Source: Ficedula albicollis
Taxonomy: Eukaryota > Chordata > Aves > Passeriformes > Muscicapidae
Length of the DNA: 64,000 nucleotides
Direction: 5' to 3'
Assembly: GCF_000247815.1 (NCBI RefSeq)
Contig: NC_021674.1
Coordinates: 80,322,744 to 80,386,743 of the forward strand
Below are positions 56,501 through 64,000 of the stretch, one piece after another. The notes below the pieces were generated by a model, which had not been told where the DNA came from, made no database searches, and saw only the letters and a program-made list of their open reading frames with translations. Numbering within the stretch: the stretch's first letter is position 1; the number at the start of each line of letters is the position of its first letter. The translations under genes and the position numbers were made by a program.

Positions 56501-57935
56501 TTCACAGCTGTGCAAGGTAAACCATTCTGCTTCTACTCCAGCAAAAATACTCATGGCAAAATATGAGTCCAGACAGTCCTGGGAAGTCACTGTGACATGG
56601 AAATCCATTACAATAACAAGACACATGTTAAGACTTGCAGATGAGTCAGATCACTGAAACAATTGAAATAATTCTTCCACGTCTTCAATAAATTCATTTT
56701 CATATCTGATGCATGGACCATATCTTGGGCACTCCTTTAGGCACCAAAATAACTCCACTATTTTGTCACCTCTCCATGAACAATGTAGAGGATGCTAAAT
56801 GGATCAGGGCCTACTTTTGCTACACAGATGGATTGAAAACATGAACTTATGCAAAAAGAACTTTGCAGAACACATGCTGAATATTTGGCTGCTATAAGTG
56901 TAAGCAAGACATGGAAAGGCAAATCAGCTCAGATCAGGCAGAGTGCAATATTGAGCCAGGCTCTGCTCCTCACCCAAGGTCTCACCATGGAAAGACAACC
57001 AACCATGAGTACATCTTAACCTGGTGCTTTGGGGCCAGGAGAAACTCCATCCAGCTTCACCCTTATGAAGAGGTAAAAGTGACAGATCCACAGTTTATAC
57101 TGTGTTCACAGGCAGATAAAAACAAGGTTTCACCCTAAATTTTAGGATTTTCCTCATTACTTTTTTCAAGGCAGCTCTCCTAGTTTATCTCTGTTGTACA
57201 AGCATATTAAATAGTAAATCAAATATTTCCATCACTTAGGAAGTGAACAATTTGCAGTATATTTACTTTCAAGTAACAAAATCCCAATGTAATATAAATA
57301 TAACTCATATCAAAAAAGATGAGGAAAACATGAAAGCCTTGCTTTTGTCTGTCAGTTTAAATATGAAAACCAAAACCCAAACAAAACAACAAAGCCTGAC
57401 TGCTAACTTGTTTTTTGCTTATGGGACTGGGATGTTTGGGCATAATGCAAACAATTTTTCATTTTTTCTCAATCAATTAGCCTAAAAGCTAAACTTTTTT
57501 TTGATAGCTATAAAGATGATAAAGATGAATAGATATATATATTCATATTGATACTGATATATTGCTGTAGATCATACAGATCTGCTTAGATATAGATAAT
57601 GATAGAGACAGAGATGAGAGAGATAAACTGTCTTTTCTAAAACCCTTCCAAATCTGTGGAAAAGATGACACAGTAATGCCTGCTCTACACTTGCAGACAC
57701 CCTGATATCTTTGTCAGTTTTGAAGTTTAATGAGAGTGGAGGCACAAACATCTTTCATGATTTCCCTCAGGGCAAGAGCTGCCACCAGGAGGGTGGGAAG
57801 TTGGGCTGCAACTTGCACCAAAGGCCTCAGTGCTTGGGTTTGTCAACAAGTCAGTCCCTTCTTTCTTTCTATTTGATTTCTGATTATAACTTCTTTTTCA
57901 CACAGCAGTCAAAGGAAGATGGTTTCTCACACTGT
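44733..57935. other. longest single-copy non-coding stretch
   Basis: Thirteen kilobases with no recognised gene. The longest open frame, 177 codons on the minus strand at 46212-46745, is serine- and leucine-rich without a domain. A T35 run lies at 53504, a short GA array at 55741-55755 and a TA/GATA-rich patch at about 57520-57625. A phrase at 51700-51760 ('ccaacagatccttccaacct') is reminiscent of a CR1 terminus but is too short to call. It could be a gene desert or a large intron. Confidence 0.5.
53504..53538 (-). repeat. T35 homopolymer
   Basis: Thirty-five uninterrupted thymines. It could be the poly(A) end of a minus-strand retrocopy, but the sequence on the 53539+ side shows no cDNA-like frame and I see no target-site duplication. 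Confidence 0.9.
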
Positions 57936-59507
57936 GTCAGTGAGTCTTAACAGACAGATATGTCAGTCCTGGTTTGTAATTCATACTTGCTTAACTTATA
58001 AAACTAACTTACTTCACAGAGCAGTTTTGATATTTGCATAAACTTTACATTTTTCATGTTGTCTTTTTTCTCTTATCCCTGACCCTTAAAAGGAAAAAGC
58101 CTAAAAAGAGGAAATGTCTTCAGACTTATAATGGTAAAAGAAAGCCTCGTATCATGAGGGTTTTTTCCTCTTTTCTGTAACTTGTTGACTGAATGTTTCA
58201 GCTGAAAGATGTTTTTCTCTCACTCTGTTCTTCATCCTGTTTCACAACTAACAAGAACTGCCAGCACTAATTCAAAAACTGGAGGGGAGTTGGAATGTTT
58301 CCTTCCTGAGGAGTTCACAGATTTAGGGAAAGTTATTCTGAACAATACAAGATGGAAAGATATTCTAAATGTCTTATGACATAAAATTACCATTATCTCA
58401 AAATATGGAAACTATTCAATGGTTGTTTAAATTTTAAAACTCTTCTGCTCAGATCTTATAACCAAGTAAACTAATTTTGAAGTGAAACTCAAAATGTTCA
58501 CATAAGGCAATATCAACAGACAAGTCATTACCAAGAGCTTTGTATTTAATTTGTTTTCTGATGATAATTAAATGCATAATAAAACTAGTTTGTTGTCACA
58601 GAAAAAGTGTCAAATCGTATAAACAGTTTTCCACAGAGAGAATCCTTAGTTATTGCTAATGATGCTGAGTAACTTTTGATATCTTATGAGGAAAAGAAGG
58701 TCACCAAGGCAGAGCACCTCCGTCAGTGAGTCTTAACAGACAGATATGTCAGTCCTGGTTTGTAATTCATACTTGCTTAACTTATAAAACTAACTTACTT
58801 CACAGAGCAGTTTTGATATTTGCATAAACTTTACATTTTTCATGTTGTCTTTTTTCTCTTATCCCTGACCCTTAAAAGGAAAAAGCCTAAAAAGAGGAAA
58901 TGTCTTCAGACTTATAATGGTAAAAGAAAGCCTCGTATCATGAGGGTTTTTTCCTCTTTTCTGTAACTTGTTGACTGAATGTTTCAGCTGAAAGATGTTT
59001 TTCTCTCACTCTGTTCTTCATCCTGTTTCACAACTAACAAGAACTGCCAGCACTAATTCAAAAACTGGAGGGGAGTTGGAATGTTTCCTTCCTGAGGAGT
59101 TCACAGATTTAGGGAAAGTTATTCTGAACAATACAAGATGGAAAGATATTCTAAATGTCTTATGACATAAAATTACCATTATCTCAAAATATGGAAACTA
59201 TTCAATGGTTGTTTAAATTTTAAAACTCTTCTGCTCAGATCTTATAACCAAGTAAACTAATTTTGAAGTGAAACTCAAAATGTTCACATAAGGCAATATC
59301 AACAGACAAGTCATTACCAAGAGCTTTGTATTTAATTTGTTTTCTGATGATAATTAAATGCATAATAAAACTAGTTTGTTGTCACAGAAAAAGTGTCAAA
59401 TCGTATAAACAGTTTTCCACAGAGAGAATCCTTAGTTATTGCTAATGATGCTGAGTAACTTTTGATATCTTATGAGGAAAAGAAGGTCACCAAGGCAGGG
59501 CACCTCC
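57936..59507. repeat. 786-bp near-perfect tandem duplication
   Basis: Copy 1 is 57936-58721 and copy 2 is 58722-59507, with the same offset of 786 bp throughout, so there are no internal indels. The only difference I found by eye is A versus G in 'caaggcagNgcacctcc' near the end. The left boundary reads 'tgtgtcagtgag' at copy 1 and 'ctccgtcagtgag' at the junction; there is no evident microhomology beyond a base or two. The unit is AT-rich and non-coding. It is either a very recent duplication, a segregating copy-number variant, or a false duplication from two haplotypes. Confidence 0.97.
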
Positions 59508-61509
59508 TTGGTGGAGATCTGGCTTGTTGCCTTTTTTTTCCCTAACAACTGGAGTCCACCAAACACTACAAGTATGCAAGGATGTTGGAAACCCAATGCA
59601 TGACATCCACAGCTGGACAGTCAGAGCAAGAAAAATGGCTCTTCTCTCTTCACATCTCCATCCCACTGTTTTGGAGATTTAATCTTTAAATACAGCATAC
59701 CCTTGTTAATTTTCAGTAGCATTCAGGCATGGGATTGAATTATCTAAATGCAGAGTGTGGTTTAACAAATCCAGGAAGAATAGAAATGATCAAAGTGATG
59801 GAAGCCAATGAGACACACAGCCTAAACCTTTTCTTCTTGCACACTGAACATGCTAGATAAAGCCACTATTCCTTTAATTGCATCTTCCTAAGATCATAAA
59901 CAGTGAAAATGACTAGGCAATACAAGTGGCATTAAAACCAATGATGAGCATCTGTTATGACTTAGTTCCCCTGGGGATCCTGGGGGAGGTTCTGCAGCAT
60001 CAAAAAAAGCAGGGGAACAGCCTCCCAGGCAGTGGCAGCAGCCCCAGGATGAAATCACAGCCTTGATCGATGGCTGTGTCCTGCAGGGCCTTGGGAGGGT
60101 GTCACAAGCAGTTATAGCCCGAGTTGCTGCAACCCTTGTGCAACAAGAGAGCTGCTAATTGCTCTGTGTACGCTGTCAGGAGGCGCTTCCCGAAAATTTA
60201 CAGTCGTTTTCCAAATGGACTGCGGGATCCTTTTACCTCAAGCACATTATGCAGAGCCTGGGCTGAAGGAGGATTGGAGTGCAGGGTTTGTAATGCACAT
60301 AGAGAGGGCTCTTTTGGTTTGAAAAATGAAAGAGATGTTTTTCACAGTAGGGACAGCTAATGAACTCTGGAGCCTTTAACCTTCACCTCACAAACAGCAG
60401 TACAGAGTGCTGCCCTCCCACTTGTGGTGTGTCACACATGCAATGGCAGATAGGATTCTTCAGATATCTAGGATGTCTAGGAGGACCTTTGGGCAGTTAC
60501 TTTGCTGCTGTGCTCCCGAGGAATTGTTTGTGTGTGTGCAGGGAGCACAGGCAGATCTGCAGAGGAGAAAACATGGGCTAGAGCAGAATGTCTGTCACTG
60601 CCCACTCCCTCCCTTGGCACTGGCTCATCAGCTGATTTAGAGCTGCTGTGTTTTGCTTTGACTGTGTGAAGCTCTGCCATGGGAAAATTTGAGCCTAGGA
60701 AGTTGGAGTTGTAATCTGAAAAAGTTTGAAATATTTTAAAACGTTTAAAACCCTCTGTACTTCACTCATGGAGGCCCCACCTCCCTATCTGGATAATTTA
60801 TTCAGTACGAAGGAAAACAAGAAAGATCAATAACTCAAAATACTTGTCTTTTTAAACATGCTGAGGGAGATGAAAGGTAATCTAATGATCTTCAGAGTGA
60901 GATGTTGCATTTGAACCAAAGAAAAGGAGGCAAAGGAAAGAAATATATTAAGAATTTGAATTCAGAATAGTATAGTATTCTAAAATTTAGTTTGCTTCAA
61001 TAACTAGGATATTTTTACTATCACAGGAAGCTGAATTAAAGTGAGTTTTTACAGTACAGAGGGAAGTTTGAGTCCAGCTCCAAAGTGTTTCTGAATCAGA
61101 ACTATAAGAGGAAATCTCTCAGGATCACTCTCCATGTCTGGGTAATGCTGCTACTTGGCCCAGGTTTAAATATTAGAATAGAAAGATGACAACCATGTAC
61201 TCTACAATGTGTGCTGAGGAGCAAGCACTGAGAAACAGCGGTCAGTGATCTTATGCAAGTACTTCTAAGGCAGGGAACGATTTTGGATTGCTGCCCACAC
61301 AGCTTTAGCAATTCAGGCTGTCCTTAAGGCATCCATAGACCACACTTGCCCAGTTTGCTGAGAAGAGACAGCCTGAAACGGGTCAAGGCACAGGTTTTTG
61401 AGCACAGCAGTGGAAGGACAGTGTGGAGTAAGTATTGCTCAGAAAATACTATTATCACACTGTACACCTCCCACAAAACCTTCCCAGCAGCAGCCTGAGG
61501 ACAGCAAAG
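59508..61509. other. single-copy non-coding stretch
   Basis: No gene is recognised. Around 60120-60240 the sequence is richer in CG dinucleotides than its surroundings (tacgctg, ggcgcttcccg, cagtcgttttcc, ctgcggg) and has a homeobox-like ctaattgctc. It might be a conserved non-coding element, but alignment to other birds is required. Confidence 0.45.
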
Positions 61510-61644
61510 TCTGGTTTGAAGCACAAACACACAGGTCAATAGTGAGCACAGAGATGAGAGGGGAGTGGAAAGGGGGATCTGGTTTGAAGCACAAACACAC
61601 AGGTCAATAATGAGCACAGAGATGAGAGGGGAGTGGGAAGGGTG
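61510..61644. repeat. 68-bp tandem duplication, 2 copies
   Basis: The unit 'tctggtttgaagcacaaaca...' occupies 61510-61577 and 61578-61644. Copies differ at 'aatagtgag'/'aataatgag' and 'gtggaaagg'/'gtgggaagg'. Confidence 0.95.
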
Positions 61645-62337
61645 AGGACAGCTCAAATCCAGAAACAGAAGAGGTGGGACAGATACAGCCAGGGTTGTGG
61701 TAGGTATTTGGGGTGCAGTAGTCAAAGAGGGGGACAAGGGCACTAAGGCATATCTGTATTCATTCCTATATTCAGCATTTACTTTGGGGACTGTCCAGCT
61801 ACTCTTGGATCTGTGTATGCCAGGGCTTAATAAGAGCCCCTAAGGAGCACCCAAATTGCTCTGCCCTCTTTCTGGGAGGTTGAAGGGTTTGATGGTCTAA
61901 TACCACACAGAACTTCACTTTCAGGCACTTGTTTCATATGTTTAGGCTGAAGCAAACCATGTGAGAGCCTTGCTACCATACTCAGAGACAGCTAACAGAG
62001 TTGGTTGAATAAACAGATAGAACACAAGTGCTTTATGAGAACATTGAATTCAATTTTATAAAATGATGAATCAGTATAACAGCACCACACAAGATGCCTT
62101 CTTTTGTGGTGGGAATTCCAAGAAACATGAGCATCTGCCACAGTATTAGTTGAAGTCATTTTGTTTTGGCAGGTGAGTGCAAATAACACTTTGAAATATT
62201 TTATGTATTGACCCAGCAGGCATGTGAAAGGAAAAATGCCTTGAACTGAGAATAGCAGAATATCTTCCACTGTACCTAATGAAGAGGAATAATAGTGAGA
62301 AAAAAAAAAAAAGAATGGTAATGAGAAAGATAAAAAA
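61645..62337. other. single-copy non-coding stretch
   Basis: No gene is recognised; a 122-codon minus-strand frame (61992-62360) runs through an A-rich patch and has no domain. A short A run lies at about 62300-62312, just before the 5' end of the next CR1 fragment. Confidence 0.5.
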
Positions 62338-62894
62338 TTGAGGCTGACAGACAACCTCATTGCTCTCTACAGGTTCCTGAGGATAGGAATTGGAGTGGGA
62401 GGTGCTAATCTCTTCTCCCTGGTGTCCATGGGTTTGACACTTGGGACAGGTTCAAAGCTCTTCCAGGAGAGGTTTAGACTCCACATCAGGAAGCATTTCT
62501 TTACAAAGAACTTGGTCGAACACTGGAATAGGCTTCCTACAGTGGTGATCAATATCCCAAGTCTGTCAGTGTTTAGGAGGAGTTTAGACAATGGCCTGAA
62601 TAACATGATTTAACTTTTGGTCAGTCCATAAGGGCTCAGAGGGTTGGAGTAAATTATTTTTGTTGGTCCCTTTCAACTGAAATCTATTCTATTCTATTCT
62701 ATTCTATTCTATTCTATTCTATTCTATTCTATTCTATTCTATTCTATTCTATTCTATTCTATTCTATTCTATTCTATTCTATTCTATTCTATTCTATTCT
62801 ATTCTATTCTATTCTATTCTATTCTATTCTATTCTATTCTATTCTATTCTATTCTATTCTATTCTATTCTATTCTATTCTATTCTATTCTATTC
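62338..62894 (+). mobile_element. CR1 LINE 3' fragment with ATTCT tail (plus strand)
   Basis: The plus-strand frame at 62338-62613 is a recognisable CR1 ORF2 C-terminus: Asp-Asn-Leu-Ile-Ala-Leu-Tyr-Arg-Phe-Leu, then Arg-Lys-His-Phe-Phe-Thr-Lys, Val-Glu-His-Trp-Asn-Arg-Leu-Pro, and Pro-Ser-Leu-Ser-Val-Phe-Arg-Arg. The short 3' UTR ends 'ggtccctttcaactgaaat' and passes directly into the pentanucleotide array. The copy is strongly 5'-truncated. The frame remains open for 91 codons, so it is the least damaged of the three CR1 fragments here. Confidence 0.94.
62686..62894 (+). repeat. (ATTCT)~42 microsatellite seeded on the CR1 tail
   Basis: About 209 bp of uninterrupted ATTCT pentamers begin at the 3' terminus of the CR1 fragment and end 'attcatgatc'. 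CR1 elements end in a few short repeats, so the array evidently grew from that terminus. Perfect purity implies recent expansion and high length polymorphism. ATTCT arrays are known to unpair easily; expansion of the same motif in an intron of human ATXN10 causes SCA10. Confidence 0.97.
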
Positions 62895-62956
62895 ATGATC
62901 CCACTATGCTTCTGTCAGAGCACTGCCACTGTTTTAGAAATATTTAAGTGTGACTA

Positions 62957-63325
62957 CTCAATCAATTGCACCCCTGGTTTCAGGTGGCCCGTTGTGTGCT
63001 GGGATCCTTGCCATTGTGTCAAAGCAAGAGCAACATGATGGACAGGAAAAGATAAAGGTCACGCAGCCTCAATCAATTGCACCCCTGGTTTCAGGTGGCA
63101 AAGAGCTGTGGCCTGTTGTGTGCTGGGATCCTTGCCATTGTGTCAAAGCAAGAGCAACATGATGGACAGGAAAAGATAAAGGTCACGCAGCTGCTGTCAC
63201 CTGCAGGCATCATCCTTGCCTGCTCAATCCTTGCCATTGTGTCAAAGCAAGAGCAACATGATGGACAGGAAAAGATAAAGGTCACGCAGCTGCTGTCACC
63301 TGCAGGCATCATCCTTGCCTGTTCA
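62957..63325. repeat. nested tandem duplication with a 63-bp core in 3 copies
   Basis: A core from 'atccttgccattgtgtcaaa' to 'gataaaggtcacgcag' occurs three times, at 63004-63066, 63128-63190 and 63227-63289. The first two are preceded by 'ctcaatcaattgcacccctg' (62957, 63068); the second carries an extra 12 bp (aaagagctgtgg). The second and third are followed by 'ctgctgtcacctgcaggcat' (63191, 63290). Two overlapping duplication events with different boundaries are needed: one of about 111-123 bp and one of 99 bp. Frames here repeat the same peptide and are not genes. Confidence 0.95.
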
Positions 63326-64000
63326 ATGCCTGTCTGCTCCTTCAGAATCCACTAACTTAGAGAAATGGTACAGACCAAATGTGCAAGGTGAGAGGGATGT
63401 GTCAGCTCACTCAAGAAGCTCCTGAAGCAGATCTAAGAGCAGCCAGAATGCTGAGGTTTTCATGTTTCCAGGTGTGATAGAGGGGACACCCACAACTTGA
63501 TGGAGGAGGAAGTGTAAGCACCTTCACCATGCCAGGTAATCATTTTGCTCATAGGTACAGGGGTTATGAATTACAAATTATGAAACATTCTGTATTAAGA
63601 AACCAATAACGAATTTAGGTGTTTGGCCACTGTTTGGAGTTTTTGTTTTCTTTCCTAGTGAACCCATTAATTTAATTAGTTTAATTAATTAAATTTAATT
63701 AATTAAGGGAGTATATTGTCCTGTAAAATTGAGAAAATCAAATGGACTATGACATCAGGCCGTGTTAAGCCAAAGATGCAATGTGAAGTGCAACTTTTTT
63801 CCACTTAGGTTGATTAATGTCATTAAGATCTGTGGAAGAATTAAAGAGAGAATTAAAGGGAGAATACAGAGTAAGTATGACAGCTTCATATCATGCCTCA
63901 AATAGAATGCCTCTGCTTGAATCATATGCCACTAATGTTTTAAAGTTTACCTCCACAGGATTCTCCATGGCAAATGGGGAAGGCATTATTAGAGACAAGA
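63326..64000. other. single-copy non-coding stretch to window end
   Basis: No gene is recognised. The stretch contains the 26-bp AT palindrome at 63681-63706 within a TTAA-rich patch (63665-63707). Confidence 0.55.
63681..63706. repeat. 26-bp perfect AT palindrome
   Basis: The 26 bases made only of T and A read identically on both strands, with centre 'aaattt' and arms of alternating TTAA. Such palindromes can extrude cruciforms, but this is also a low-complexity sequence. Confidence 0.85.

Overview
The window looks like nuclear DNA from a bird, probably a passerine. The main evidence is three 3'-end fragments of CR1 LINE retrotransposons, the dominant interspersed repeat of bird genomes. 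One is on the minus strand (about 1868-2345) and two are on the plus strand (about 43490-44035 and 62338-62894). Two retain recognisable translated remnants of the CR1 ORF2 C-terminus. The rest is mostly moderately AT-rich, CpG-poor sequence with short chance open frames, as expected for intergenic or intronic DNA of a compact vertebrate genome. The species call is inference; only the CR1 matches are strong.

I found no protein-coding gene, tRNA or rRNA, no CRISPR array and no prokaryotic-type operon. The longest open frames (294-590 aa) are poly-proline or poly-glycine translations of two enormous cytosine homopolymers. Other open frames reach 184 aa, without recognisable domains, and are best read as chance.

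Layout: 1-15100 is single-copy sequence with one CR1, one AAC/AAT microsatellite and three small tandem duplications (7334, 11388, 14568). 15100-17000 is the only CpG-rich island. It is interrupted by a 31-bp C run and then an uninterrupted 960-bp C run, and ends in a diverged CpG-rich tandem pair. On the minus strand a good splice donor sits at the edge of the long C run, so this may be the promoter and first exon of a minus-strand transcript. 19090-20111 is a layered tandem duplication of a 563-bp unit that itself holds an internal duplication. 25520-26344 is a second giant C homopolymer (785 bp) bracketed by perfect 20-bp direct repeats. 34326-34637, 41945-42077 and 44579-44732 are further local duplications. 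57936-59507 is an almost perfect 786-bp tandem duplication. The last 3 kb holds a 68-bp duplication, a CR1 tail grown into an (ATTCT)n array of about 42 units, and a nested three-copy duplication.

The most noteworthy features are structural: two C homopolymers of implausible length, both associated with short C-rich direct duplications, and at least eleven local tandem duplications in 64 kb. The C tracts are more likely assembly or consensus products standing in for C-rich variable repeats than true sequence, but this can be tested. I see no convincing new molecular system.
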